Below the pieces are notes generated by a model. The model did no database searches. It worked only from the letters and a program-made list of their open reading frames with translations, and was not told the origin of the DNA. A stretch of DNA of 64,000 bases from Paraliobacillus sp044383835 (lineage in GTDB: Bacteria; Bacillota; Bacilli; Bacillales; Amphibacillaceae): positions 21,429 through 85,428 of the forward strand of contig NZ_JBISEP010000010.1 of assembly GCF_044383835.1 (NCBI RefSeq), given 5' to 3'. Both the position numbers and the translations under genes were made by a program. Of the stretch, positions 26,828 to 35,076 are shown piece after piece (positions within the stretch are counted from its first letter, which is position 1; each line of letters begins with the position of its first letter).

Positions 26828-27649
26828 ATGTTTCAATTATTAATGAACAATGAAGTAGATAGGATGTTCTTTTATAGAAAGTTGGCAAGAGAACAATTAG
26901 TATGTGAAGTATGTGAACTAGGAGGGGAGATCATAACCATTACTTCCGCTGAGGAGAAAAATTTTCGTGTGAAACTTGCTAGGTTACTATTAGAGATGTG
27001 GGTGATTCATTCAAAGAAAGATAGTCTAACTGATATGATAAAAACGTATTATTATTTTGAGGAAGAACAAGAAGTTCATGCTATTTTAGAAATAATATTT
27101 GAACGGGTACTAACGAGGGAGAGTACTAAACATACAGTTGACTTACAGGCAAAGGAGCAATTATTGAATATTATTTTATTAGAAATGGATCAAACGACTC
27201 CATTAGACTATCAAGTATGTCTTAGTAATTATGATGATTTATTTCATACGTTAATGATTAATGAAATAGGCTATGCGATTGATGAATGGAAGCAAGAAGA
27301 ACGGTATCAAGATTTTATTCAATCAATTCGAAATTATATGGAAAATCAGATGGTCAAATCTAATGTACTACATATCGTACAAGGGAAGCAGTTTACTTTT
27401 TATCGGGAGGATGGTTACAAATATTCAATTGAGGAACTAAGAAAAGTAATTATCGAAGAACCGTTGTATATTGTAGGACTTGATGAGAATGAACTAAATC
27501 TAACACCAATAGTAGCACTTTCCCCATGTTATATTTATATTTATGGTCGTGATCCTAGTGAAGCAAAAACAACAGCAGTTCAGAATATTTTTCATGAACG
27601 AGTGACATATAAGCACTTGCAATCATTTCCTTTTGCACATGTAGAATAA
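26828..27649 (+). CDS. ytxC: Putative sporulation protein YtxC
   Basis: A 273-residue soluble protein of the YtxC family (B. subtilis member about 281 residues), found in spore formers, with no known activity. It is rich in Glu, Ile and Leu and has no membrane segments. A tyrosine-rich stretch near the C-terminus (VALSPCYIYIYGRDPSEAKTTAV) looks beta-stranded. It lies between dnaI and thrS as expected. The ATG at 26828 follows a GGGTGATG stretch. Confidence 0.8.
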   Translation: MFQLLMNNEVDRMFFYRKLAREQLVCEVCELGGEIITITSAEEKNFRVKLARLLLEMWVIHSKKDSLTDMIKTYYYFEEEQEVHAILEIIFERVLTRESTKHTVDLQAKEQLLNIILLEMDQTTPLDYQVCLSNYDDLFHTLMINEIGYAIDEWKQEERYQDFIQSIRNYMENQMVKSNVLHIVQGKQFTFYREDGYKYSIEELRKVIIEEPLYIVGLDENELNLTPIVALSPCYIYIYGRDPSEAKTTAVQNIFHERVTYKHLQSFPFAHVE

Positions 27650-27655
27650 ATCGCC

Positions 27656-27684
27656 TTGATTTTTTAGATGAATCATTTTATAAT
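27656..27684 (+). promoter_or_regulatory. Promoter of the thrS T-box leader
   Basis: TTGATT at 27656-27661 and TATAAT at 27679-27684 are separated by exactly 17 bp, just downstream of ytxC. Transcription would start around 27691. Confidence 0.75.
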
Positions 27685-27699
27685 ACAAAACATATCCAT

Positions 27700-27965
27700 G
27701 ATTAAAAAAAGTTATGATGAGGACATGGTGTTTGTATGACGTTCTTAGAGAGGGAAGCATATGCTGAAAGTTTCCTGTCCGCTCTGCACAACATTACCAC
27801 CTCTGAACTCTGTTTTTGAAATGTTTTAAGTAAAAAACAGCGTATACCTGCGTTAAAGGCTGAATGAAGCTAAATCACAAAATGATTTGGAAATTAAGGG
27901 TGGAACCACGAGTCAACGCTCGTCCCTTTGCTAATATAGCAGAGGGATGGGCGTTTTTTTGTATG
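27700..27965 (+). ncRNA. T-box riboswitch controlling thrS
   Basis: The conserved T-box sequence AAGGGTGGAACCACG (27896-27910) is present. A large terminator hairpin (27914-27961, CGTCCCTTTGC / AGCAGAGGGATGGGCG, then T7) overlaps the antiterminator strand. A complex stem I fills about 27700-27830. Binding of uncharged tRNA-Thr should stabilise the antiterminator and allow thrS expression. Several Thr codons (ACA, ACC, ACT) lie in the candidate specifier region, so the exact specifier cannot be fixed by eye. Confidence 0.9.
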
Positions 27966-28023
27966 CAATCACCTCCTCTGTTAATGAACGTATCATTTAT
28001 CAAATAAAAGGAGCTGAATCAAC

Positions 28024-29970
28024 ATGGATGAACAAATCATTATTACATTTCCAGACGGAGCAAAGAAAGAATTTGAGAAAGGAACGACTGGAGAAGATAT
28101 CGCACAATTTATTTCTCCAGGATTAAAAAAACAGGCACTAGCAATAACGTTAGATGGTAAGTACTTTGACTTACGTACTCCTCTAAAGCATGATGGTGAA
28201 ATTGCAATTATTACAAACAAACAAGCGGAAGGTATAGAGATTATGCGGCATTCAACAGCGCATGTTATGGCCCAAGCAATTAAACGTTTATATGGTGAAG
28301 ACGTGAAATTAGGTGTTGGTCCAACGATAGAAGATGGGTTTTATTACGATATTGATATGGAGCAATCCATTATACCTGAGGATTTACCGAAAATCGAGAA
28401 AGAGATGCAGCGTATTGTGGATGAGAATCTTGAAATTGTACGTGAGGATATTTCTCGTGAAGAAGCAATTCGTCGCTTTAAGGAAATTGGAGATAATTTA
28501 AAGCTAGAACTGATTGATGCTATACCTGAAGGGGAACAAGTTTCTATTTATAAGCAAGGTGAATTTTTTGACTTATGTCGAGGTGTGCATGTTCCTTCAA
28601 CTAGTAAAATTAAAGTATTTAAATTGTTAAGTATTTCTGGTGCATACTGGCGTGGAGATAGTAAAAATAAAATGCTACAGCGTGTGTATGGAACTGTTTT
28701 TGTAAAGAAAGCGGACTTAGATGAATACTTACGCTTGCGTGAAGAAGCAAAAGAAAGAGATCATCGTAAGCTAGGAAAAGAGTTAGAACTATTTACAGTT
28801 TCACAAAAAGTCGGTCAAGGCTTGCCGCTGTGGCTACCTAAAGGTGCCAAGATTCGTCGTACAATAGAAAGATATATTGTAGATTTAGAAGAACGATTAG
28901 GTTATGATCACGTTTATACTCCAGTATTAGGTAGTGTAGAACTATATAAAACAAGTGGACATTGGGAGCATTACAAAGATGATAACTTCCCTTTATTAGA
29001 AATGGATAATGAAGACTTAATGTTACGACCAATGAACTGTCCACATCACATGATGATTTATAAAAATCAATTATATAGTTATCGTCATTTGCCGGTGCGT
29101 ATTGCTGAATTAGGGATGATGCATCGTCATGAGATGTCCGGAGCTTTGGCAGGATTGCAACGTGTACGAGCAATGACACTTAATGATGCTCATATCTTTG
29201 CACGTCCAGATCAACTGAAAGAGGAATTCACACGTGTTGTTGAGTTGATTCAACATGTGTACAAAGATTTTGGAATTGATGATTATTATTTCCGTCTTTC
29301 TTATCGTGATCCGGCTGATACAAAGAAATATATTGACAATGATGACATGTGGAATAAGGCACAATCACTGCTAAAAGAAACAATGGAAGATATGCAACTT
29401 GAATATGTAGAAGCTGAAGGAGAAGCAGCTTTTTATGGTCCAAAATTAGATGTGCAAGTAAAAACTGCGTTAGGTAAAGACGAAACTTTATCAACCGTTC
29501 AATTAGATTTTCATTCGCCAGAACAATTTGATTTGACTTATATTGGTGAAGATGGGAAAGAACATCGTCCAGTTGTTATTCACCGTGGGGTAGTATCAAC
29601 AATGGAACGTTTTGTAGCCTTCTTAATTGAAGAGTATAAAGGTGCATTTCCAACTTGGTTAGCTCCAATTCAAGCAAGAATTATTCCAGTATCATTGGAG
29701 GCGCATGAAGCTTATGCAAAAGAAGTAGAAGATGCACTTCGTCTTGCTGGAGCCCGAGTGGAAGTAGACCAACGTGATGAAAAGCTTGGATATAAAATAC
29801 GAGAAGCACAAACGAAAAAAATTCCATATGCGCTTGTTATTGGTGATAAAGAAGTGGAAGATCAAGCAGTAAACGTAAGACGTTACGGAGAAAAAGATTC
29901 TAAAACTATTGAATTAACTGATTTCATCGAACAAATTACAACTGAAATACGAGAAAGAGCGTTAAGATAA
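28024..29970 (+). CDS. thrS: Threonyl-tRNA synthetase
   Basis: A 648-residue class II synthetase. It has an N-terminal TGS domain (1-62), an editing/second additional domain (about 63-240, with HSTAHVMAQA and the CRGVHVPST motif), a catalytic core with MNCPHHMMIYK and the RELGMMHR-like motif 2 region, and a C-terminal anticodon-binding domain (about 540-640, DQRDEKLGYKIREAQ). AAAGGAG precedes ATG 28024. It is controlled by the T-box just upstream. Confidence 0.97.
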   Translation: MDEQIIITFPDGAKKEFEKGTTGEDIAQFISPGLKKQALAITLDGKYFDLRTPLKHDGEIAIITNKQAEGIEIMRHSTAHVMAQAIKRLYGEDVKLGVGPTIEDGFYYDIDMEQSIIPEDLPKIEKEMQRIVDENLEIVREDISREEAIRRFKEIGDNLKLELIDAIPEGEQVSIYKQGEFFDLCRGVHVPSTSKIKVFKLLSISGAYWRGDSKNKMLQRVYGTVFVKKADLDEYLRLREEAKERDHRKLGKELELFTVSQKVGQGLPLWLPKGAKIRRTIERYIVDLEERLGYDHVYTPVLGSVELYKTSGHWEHYKDDNFPLLEMDNEDLMLRPMNCPHHMMIYKNQLYSYRHLPVRIAELGMMHRHEMSGALAGLQRVRAMTLNDAHIFARPDQLKEEFTRVVELIQHVYKDFGIDDYYFRLSYRDPADTKKYIDNDDMWNKAQSLLKETMEDMQLEYVEAEGEAAFYGPKLDVQVKTALGKDETLSTVQLDFHSPEQFDLTYIGEDGKEHRPVVIHRGVVSTMERFVAFLIEEYKGAFPTWLAPIQARIIPVSLEAHEAYAKEVEDALRLAGARVEVDQRDEKLGYKIREAQTKKIPYALVIGDKEVEDQAVNVRRYGEKDSKTIELTDFIEQITTEIRERALR

Positions 29971-30012
29971 TTTAAAAAGAGGCTGGAACATAAGTAAAAG
30001 GTGATTATCAAA

Positions 30013-30055
30013 AGACGAATTTTAATTCTGGAAAGAAGAAAATTAAAGTTCGTCT
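30013..30055 (+). repeat. Hairpin at the left end of the palindromic element
   Basis: AGACGAATTTTAATT pairs with AATTAAAGTTCGTCT (one mismatch) around a 13-base loop. It directly precedes the large element and shares its right arm with it, so it may be part of the mobile unit or a weak terminator for thrS. No T run follows. Confidence 0.5.
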
Positions 30056-30275
30056 ATTTGTTAGGAGCAACCATTTAGCTGTGGAAATACACGACACTCC
30101 TCGAAAATGAAGTGCAATTTTCTTCGTGCGATGTATTGCTGTTGAAGTATTCCTTGTCCTGCAGGAACAGCACGAGCTGAAGATCCACTCCGTAAAGCGC
30201 TTTTTGCTTTACGGAGTTAGCTGAAGCAGTTCCTGCGGAAAGGGAGTGCATTTCCACAGCGGCGTTTGTTCTGCT
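30045..30275 (+). repeat. Large imperfect palindromic element, copy 1
   Basis: About 230 bp with outer arms AGCTGTGGAAATACAC (30077) and GTGCATTTCCACAGCG (30247), and a perfect 12-bp inner hairpin at 30187-30217. The same sequence occurs in reverse orientation at 46265-46472, with about 80% visible agreement. No ORF is shared. A motif GAGGCTGGAACA lies about 55 bp before it (29979), and its close match GAGGCTGGGACA also precedes copy 2. Copy 1 carries an extra stretch of about 24 bp near 30110-30133. Confidence 0.8.
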
Positions 30276-30503
30276 ACTTTAAAATAAATTTAGAAGTGAT
30301 AAATAAAGTGTTAAATCACAGGGATAACTTTATTAACTGAATAAAAAAACTAAGCGGTAATACTTTAAAAAGTATGTTGCATTATCGGTAATTCCAAAAA
30401 ATATCTGTTAAGGTTTCTAAAACTGCCAGGTCGATCTTGCTTGAAATCCGTAATACCGGGTAAAAAATGCCCAGAAAAATCTTAATATAAACAACAAAAA
30501 AAG

Positions 30504-30532
30504 TTGACAACACTAGATAGCAATGCTATGAT
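30504..30532 (+). promoter_or_regulatory. Promoter of the infC-rpmI-rplT operon
   Basis: TTGACA at 30504-30509 and TATGAT at 30527-30532 are 17 bp apart, with an extended -10 (TGCTATGAT). This is an excellent sigma-A match, as expected for a ribosomal protein operon. It gives a leader of about 265 nt. Confidence 0.85.
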
Positions 30533-30539
30533 AATAAAA

Positions 30540-30800
30540 GTGTAATTGAATATGATCTGAAGACAAGTAGAGGCACCCGCTTCTCGCCTGATTGACACAT
30601 GCATATGTAGTTGACAGGTTATCTTTAAGAATATTAACTTGGAGACGTGTGGGTGCAATATGTACCGACACTTTTTTAATGGAATCAACAATGAGGCTCG
30701 TCATAGAAACCATTAAGATCGGTCTGATTGCTGTTATATATAATTAGATAATAGTAAAGGATCATAGCTCATCACGCTTTTAAAAATTCACGGAGGTGGC
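30540..30800 (+). ncRNA. Ribosomal protein L20 leader (transcription attenuator)
   Basis: The leader contains GGCACCCGCTTCTCGCC (30572-30588), a hallmark of the Bacillus L20 leader. GCACCC at 30573-30578 can pair with GGGTGC at 30651-30656. GGGTGC is also part of a competing terminator hairpin (GTGT...ACAC, 30647-30671) followed by T6 (30672-30677). This mutually exclusive pairing is the layout expected for L20-dependent attenuation of infC-rpmI-rplT. Confidence 0.85.
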
Positions 30801-30802
30801 TG

Positions 30803-31321
30803 ATTATTAGCAAAGATATGAATGTCAATGAGAAAATTAGAGCACGAGAGGTTCGACTCATTGATTCAAATGGCGATCAACTTGGTGTTAAATCACGTCA
30901 GGAAGCATTAGATATTGCGCAAACAAGAAATCTTGATTTAGTTCTAGTTGCACCGAATGCAAAACCACCGGTATGCCGCATTATGGATTATGGTAAATAC
31001 CGTTTTGAACAACAAAAGAAAGAAAAAGAAGCGCGTAAAAAACAAAAAGTGATTAATGTCAAAGAAGTTCGATTAAGCCCTGGTATTGAAGAGCATGATT
31101 TTAATACCAAATTGCGTAATGCTAGGAAATTTCTTGACAAAGGTGATAAAGTAAAAGTTTCAATCCGTTTTCGCGGACGTGCGATTACTCACAAAGAATT
31201 AGGTCAAAAAGTGTTAGAACGTATGGCTGAAGAATGTAAAGATCTTTCTACAGTAGAGCAAAAGCCTAAAATGGAAGGACGTAGTATGTTCTTAATGCTT
31301 GGACCAATAAAAGAAAAATAA
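30803..31321 (+). CDS. infC: Translation initiation factor IF-3, AUU start
   Basis: A 172-residue IF-3, which prevents premature subunit joining and proofreads start codons. The N- and C-domains are intact (ISKDMNVNEKIRAREVRLID, KPPVCRIMDYGKYRFEQ and AITHKELGQKVL). The start is assigned to ATT at 30803: GGAGG (30792-30796) is six bases upstream, and this restores the family N-terminus ISKD. The first ATG (30818) is too far from any ribosome-binding site. AUU starts on infC are known and allow IF-3 to repress its own synthesis. Confidence 0.93.
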   Translation: MISKDMNVNEKIRAREVRLIDSNGDQLGVKSRQEALDIAQTRNLDLVLVAPNAKPPVCRIMDYGKYRFEQQKKEKEARKKQKVINVKEVRLSPGIEEHDFNTKLRNARKFLDKGDKVKVSIRFRGRAITHKELGQKVLERMAEECKDLSTVEQKPKMEGRSMFLMLGPIKEK

Positions 31322-31354
31322 TATTTGTTTATGTTTTAAAAGGAGGAACTACTC

Positions 31355-31552
31355 ATGCCAAAAATGAAAACTCATAAAGGCTCACAAAAACGTTTCAAAA
31401 AAACAGGTACTGGGAAGCTTAAACGCTCTCACGCATACACAAGTCACATGTTTGCAAACAAATCACAAAAACAGAAGCGCAAACTACGCAAAAGTGCAGT
31501 TGTATCTGCTGGTGACTACAAACGTATTAAACAAATGTTACCAAACAAATAA
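31355..31552 (+). CDS. rpmI: 50S ribosomal protein L35
   Basis: A 65-residue, very basic protein beginning MPKMKTHKGSQKRFKKTGTGKLKR, the L35 signature. AAAGGAGG lies before the ATG. It is the second gene of the infC operon. Confidence 0.97.
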   Translation: MPKMKTHKGSQKRFKKTGTGKLKRSHAYTSHMFANKSQKQKRKLRKSAVVSAGDYKRIKQMLPNK

Positions 31553-31598
31553 TTTATAAACTAACTGATTTTGTTTAGATATATAGGAGGGAATTACT

Positions 31599-31955
31599 AT
31601 GGCACGTGTTAAAGGTGGTACAGTTACACGTAAGCGTCGTAAACGTATATTAAAGCTTGCAAAAGGATATTATGGTTCAAAACATTCGCTTTTTAAAACA
31701 GCAAAACAACAAGTATGGAAATCTGGTCAATATGCATATCGTGACCGCAGACAGAAAAAACGTGACTTCCGTAAATTATGGATTGCACGTATTAACGCTG
31801 CTGCACGTTTAAATGATCTTTCATATAGCCGTTTAATGCACGGTTTGAAATTAGCAGGTATTGAAGTAAACCGTAAAATGCTTTCTGATTTAGCTATTAA
31901 TGATGAAAAAGCATTTGCACAATTAGCTGAAAAAGCTAAAGCAGCTTTAAAATAA
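31599..31955 (+). CDS. rplT: 50S ribosomal protein L20
   Basis: A 118-residue basic protein with the L20 sequences KRRKRILKLAKGYYGSKH and RDFRKLWIARINAAAR. Besides its place in the 50S subunit, L20 binds the operon leader to cause attenuation in Bacillus. AGGAGGG precedes the ATG. It is the last gene of the operon, closed by a terminator. Confidence 0.97.
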   Translation: MARVKGGTVTRKRRKRILKLAKGYYGSKHSLFKTAKQQVWKSGQYAYRDRRQKKRDFRKLWIARINAAARLNDLSYSRLMHGLKLAGIEVNRKMLSDLAINDEKAFAQLAEKAKAALK

Positions 31956-31966
31956 GTAATTATGCT

Positions 31967-32007
31967 AAGAGCTACCAACCTTCGTAAGGAAGGCGTAGCT
32001 CTTTTTT
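31967..32007 (+). terminator. Rho-independent terminator of the infC-rpmI-rplT operon
   Basis: Long stem AAGAGCTAC...CTTC / GAAGG...GTAGCTCTT with a GTAA tetraloop region is followed by T6. Confidence 0.9.
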
Positions 32008-32222
32008 GTGGACTGTTATTTTCACTTGAATATAAAGATGAAATAAGCAATCCTTTAGAATATTTCTTTTTGTAAAAAAAGAGGTTCCACGAGGCTCGTT
32101 ATCAACGAGACCGACCATGATGAGGCGTTCAGTTAAACAATGTTACAAGTGGATAGTGTTTATTTTTTATTTAGTAAACACCATAGAATCCAAAAATGAA
32201 ACTTTTCAACCACTTTTAATCT

Positions 32223-32326
32223 GAAATAAAGTAAAAGTGATCGATAAATAGAGTTTATCGTTCACTCGTGTTGAGAAATGAAGTGATAGTGATCAATAAA
32301 TTGAATTTATCGATTATCCAGCTGAA
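32223..32326 (-). repeat. Two diverged 52-bp repeat units (locus A)
   Basis: Two adjacent units start at 32223 (GAAATAAAGTAAAAGTGATC) and 32275 (GAAATGAAGTGATAGTGATC), 52 bp apart. Each holds a hairpin such as CGATAAA-TAGAG-TTTATCG. Read on the minus strand they align with the 52-bp tandem repeats at 53437-53644: GAGTGAACGATAAAC here against GAATGAACGAAAAAC there, and both units end in TTCAG. Non-coding. Confidence 0.6.
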
Positions 32327-32475
32327 AATTAAAGCTTAAATGTCCATTCAGCAGATTTTATCTTGCATTATACTAAAAAGAAAGTGAAATGTGGTTAAAT
32401 GTAGCTATTACGTAAAGTTTTTCTGTGAGTGATCTTCAATAAAAATTTTCCGTGAGTGAACTATTGAAATACACT

Positions 32476-32810
32476 TCCCGCAAAGAAGGCAAGTTCATCT
32501 CACTTATGTAGAAGGGCATCGAGTTGGCTATCGGTCATAAACTTTCAAGCGAAAATGTATTATGCACCGATTCTTGGCGTTCCTTTAAAACATATGCTGC
32601 TGAAAAAGATACGGATATTTATCAATTCAAGTCTGGTGTCAAGGTTCGTACAAATTGACTAGACGATATTCGAACGTTAACAATTACCACCGAAGACTTA
32701 AAGGATGGATACAACGTTTAAATGGGATTGCAACCAAATATCTGAACAATTATCTACATGTTTCCAAATGTAAAAACCCACTTAAAATTAGAGGGATACT
32801 GCTACTATGA
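32476..32810 (+). pseudogene. IS1595-family transposase remnant (C-terminal third, broken)
   Basis: Conceptual translation gives SRKEGKFISLM, a stop, then KLSSENVLCTDSWRSFKTYA and YQFKSGVKVRTN, a stop. After a frameshift it continues NVNNYHRRLKGWIQRLNGIA and TKYLNNYLHVSK. These match the C-terminal DDE domain of ISXO2/IS1595-type transposases. The first two thirds of the gene, the inverted repeats and an intact frame are all missing, so this is a dead fragment. It marks where the rplT-ysdA junction was disturbed. Confidence 0.8.
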
Positions 32811-32965
32811 ACGACTTGATAATCAAAAGTAATCTGATGAAAAATATGGAAACGTATGATAGGATTAGGTTATCTAATTTTACTACATAGACAATATCTC
32901 TTCTTCAACCAACTAGAAGATTAGTGCAATAAGCAATAAGACAATGAAAAGTGAGGTGTTTATAA

Positions 32966-33374
32966 TTGTGGGAGATTATAAGAGGTAATGAAGATGTTTA
33001 TATTATCATATACTGCATAATTGTATTAATAATTAACATTGACTACTTAAGGAATTTCAAAAATATAAAAAAAGGACTTAGTAATATATCCTCTGATGAT
33101 GAGTTGGAAGTGGATCCAAAATCTATTTCTTTGCTCTTTATTGTATTGATTTTTAATTTCTTTCGAAGGTGGTTTATTTATTTATTTATTTGCGGTGTTA
33201 ATTACAGAGAACATAATTGTAATTATTATTTCATTTATTTTATTTGTAATAAGTCTATACGATAGCATATATAATTTCAGTCTTAAAAAAGTAAAAACAT
33301 CGAATGTTGGATTCTACCTCGCAGTAATCGATACAATATTCATCTCGATTTTTGTTATTTATCTTTTTGGTTAA
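32966..33374 (+). pseudogene. Small membrane protein gene broken at a TTTA tetranucleotide repeat
   Basis: Reading starts at TTG 32966 (GTGAGGTG upstream) and runs MWEIIRGNEDVYIIIYCIIV... with two hydrophobic segments to FNFFRR. The frame is then lost inside (TTTA)4 TTT at 33173-33191. In the +1 frame the protein continues as AVLITENIIVIIISFILFVI...IFISIFVIYLFG to TAA at 33372-33374. Removing one TTTA unit gives a continuous protein of about 134 residues with four hydrophobic segments. No family is recognised. As sequenced, the product would be 99 residues with a nonsense tail. Confidence 0.55.
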
Positions 33375-33416
33375 AGTAAAGGGCAGGTTAATTGAAGTGA
33401 ATGAGAAGGAGTAAGT

Positions 33417-33582
33417 GTGGTATTTACTTGGGTTTTGGGGATTATTGGGACGGTTTTTCTGCTGTTTATCTGAAGGCTTACTACCAATTACAGATATATT
33501 ATCTGGCTTTATTTTAGGTGCTTTAATTGATTTGTATATTCTTATCAAAAAAAGAAATGTATCATGCTTCATTCAACATTAA
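33417..33582 (+). pseudogene. Remnant of a second small membrane protein
   Basis: GTG at 33417 opens VVFTWVLGIIGTVFLLFI and then a stop. Shifting by one base near the T5 run at about 33453 gives CLSEGLLPITDILSGFILGALIDLYILIKKRNV to TAA 33580-33582. Together they would make a protein of about 54 residues with two membrane segments. No start with a convincing ribosome-binding site was seen and no family is recognised. Confidence 0.4.
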
Positions 33583-33619
33583 ACTTTAATAGAGCCTTTA
33601 AAAAAGGAAGTGGATGAGG

Positions 33620-33883
33620 ATGGAATTGATTTATTTAGTATATATTATCGTAGTAAATGGCATTGCATTTATAATGATGGGGATAGATAAGCATCGTGCA
33701 GAAAAAAGAAAATGGCGTGTACCTGAAAAAAAATTGTGGTTACTTGCTATTATGGGCGGTTCGATTGGTAGCATGATTGGAATGAAAATTTTTCGGCATA
33801 AAACAAAACACCCAGCATTTCAATTTGGCATGCCAGTTATATTGACGATACAAGTATTACTTTATATTTTGTTAAAGATATAG
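33620..33883 (+). CDS. ysdA: DUF1294 membrane protein (YsdA)
   Basis: An 87-residue protein with the DUF1294 pattern: membrane segment, MGIDKHRAEKRKWRVPEKKL, LWLLAIMGGSIGSMIGMKIFRHKTKHPAF, and a final membrane segment. The family function is unknown. It is the ysdA equivalent, which directly follows rplT in B. subtilis; here about 1.6 kb of scar separates them. ATG 33620 is preferred to 33614 because AGGAAG is then nine bases away. Confidence 0.88.
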   Translation: MELIYLVYIIVVNGIAFIMMGIDKHRAEKRKWRVPEKKLWLLAIMGGSIGSMIGMKIFRHKTKHPAFQFGMPVILTIQVLLYILLKI

Positions 33884-33939
33884 TTTGTGTCATAAAGGCT
33901 CGTCTCCTGTCATAGAATGAATATGAAGGAGGAGAAGTT

Positions 33940-34530
33940 ATGGAGTATATCGGTGCTTCTATCACAATGATGATGGAAACAGCGGGGGTTTTTGCACCTT
34001 TGATATTTATTGCACTGCATTTACTTCGACCATTATTATTTCTTCCCGTCGTTTTTCTATGCATCACTGGCGGACTGTTATTTGGTGTAGTACCCGGTAT
34101 TGTTTATTCACTAATTGGTGTTACATTATCGAGCTTTTTGTTTTATAAAATGAGTGAAAGAATGCCTAGCACGCTACAACGGTTTATTCGGATGAAACAA
34201 AAATTGTTAGGAAAGCAACCTGATTTAACCACTTCTCAGATTACTATTTTAAGATTAATTCCATTTATCCATTTTCATCTATTGTCGCTATGCATCTTAG
34301 AAATATCACGTCAACTAAAAGATTACATGCGATCCTCTTTTATAACCAATATACCACTAACAGTAGTCTATACATCTATTGGTGAATCGATTACAAATTT
34401 TTCACCAGCCATGAGTGGTAGTATGATGGTAGGGATATTACCTCTTTTATATTTCATGAGAAGAAAAGAAATATACATTAGCTGGCATGACTTCTTTCAT
34501 CCAAAAACAACAAATAGTGATCCAATTTAA
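33940..34530 (+). CDS. TVP38/TMEM64 (DedA-like) membrane protein
   Basis: A 196-residue integral membrane protein with about five segments and the SNARE-associated-domain pattern FLPVVFLCITGGLLFGVVPGIVYSLIGVTLSSFLFYKMSERMP. Such proteins act in membrane lipid or polyprenyl-phosphate handling. The second half is less typical: the loop after ILRLIPFIHFHLLSLC lacks the usual NxxxG motif. AAGGAGGAG precedes ATG 33940. It sits between ysdA and ysdB; whether it is a moved ytxB (which lies after dnaI in B. subtilis) cannot be decided by eye. Confidence 0.75.
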   Translation: MEYIGASITMMMETAGVFAPLIFIALHLLRPLLFLPVVFLCITGGLLFGVVPGIVYSLIGVTLSSFLFYKMSERMPSTLQRFIRMKQKLLGKQPDLTTSQITILRLIPFIHFHLLSLCILEISRQLKDYMRSSFITNIPLTVVYTSIGESITNFSPAMSGSMMVGILPLLYFMRRKEIYISWHDFFHPKTTNSDPI

Positions 34531-34566
34531 AAATGAAACAGTATGATGCTGTTTCATTTTTAAATT
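34527..34566. terminator. Bidirectional terminator between TVP38 gene and ysdB
   Basis: TTTAAAAATGAAACAG / CTGTTTCATTTTTAAA is a 16-bp near-perfect stem with A and T runs on both sides. It serves the convergent genes on either side. Confidence 0.85.
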
Positions 34567-34960
34567 AATAAATATCTAACAATTGGCTAATCGGATGCTT
34601 CCATTCTACTTTTGCATGGGGATAGTAAATGAGTATTTCTTTTTCAAGAAAGTATAAGTCATCACGCTCTAACCCCTTTAGCTCGTTTGGCTGCCTCGTG
34701 TAAACGATGACGGAAACAACATCAAAAGTACTTTCTGTTGTTCCAATATATTTTTCACCCTCAAATAACATTCCTTTATACGTCATAAAAAAATTTTTTT
34801 TAACATGGTCAGGATCATCTAAAAAATAAAATTGCTTTTTATTTTTAGCCATTTCTAGTTTGCGTACCGGACTGCTAATATATTTATACACCGTATACAA
34901 TAGGAAAAGAATAGCTATAACAATGAGTATTCGAAATAGGTATACAATAAACATTTGCAT
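34565..34960 (-). CDS. ysdB: YsdB, sigma-W pathway protein
   Basis: A 131-residue protein with one N-terminal membrane segment (about residues 5-25) and a basic, probably cytosolic body containing YKYISSPVRKLEMAKNKKQFYFLDDP. It matches YsdB of B. subtilis (about 130 residues), which affects sigma-W activation. The gene lies between ysdA and ysdC as expected, on the opposite strand. Assignment rests on sequence pattern, length and context. Confidence 0.78.
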   Translation of the reverse strand: MQMFIVYLFRILIVIAILFLLYTVYKYISSPVRKLEMAKNKKQFYFLDDPDHVKKNFFMTYKGMLFEGEKYIGTTESTFDVVSVIVYTRQPNELKGLERDDLYFLEKEILIYYPHAKVEWKHPISQLLDIY

Positions 34961-35076
34961 CGACTCCCTATTAGTATGTTCGCACTACTATACGAATAAG
35001 TATACCGTTTGGTTTCACGAAAATAAACTTTTTCATGTTATAATAAAAAAAGTTTGTTATAGAAAGAGGGAGAAAT

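Noticed and set aside
27700..27840. Definite specifier codon for the thrS T-box
   Set aside because: ACA, ACC and ACT all occur in the possible specifier strand and the stem I pairing could not be settled by eye, so no specifier was assigned.
30075..30257. Minus-strand 60-residue ORF inside the palindromic element
   Set aside because: Copy 2 of the element does not keep this reading frame, so the conserved property is structure and not coding.
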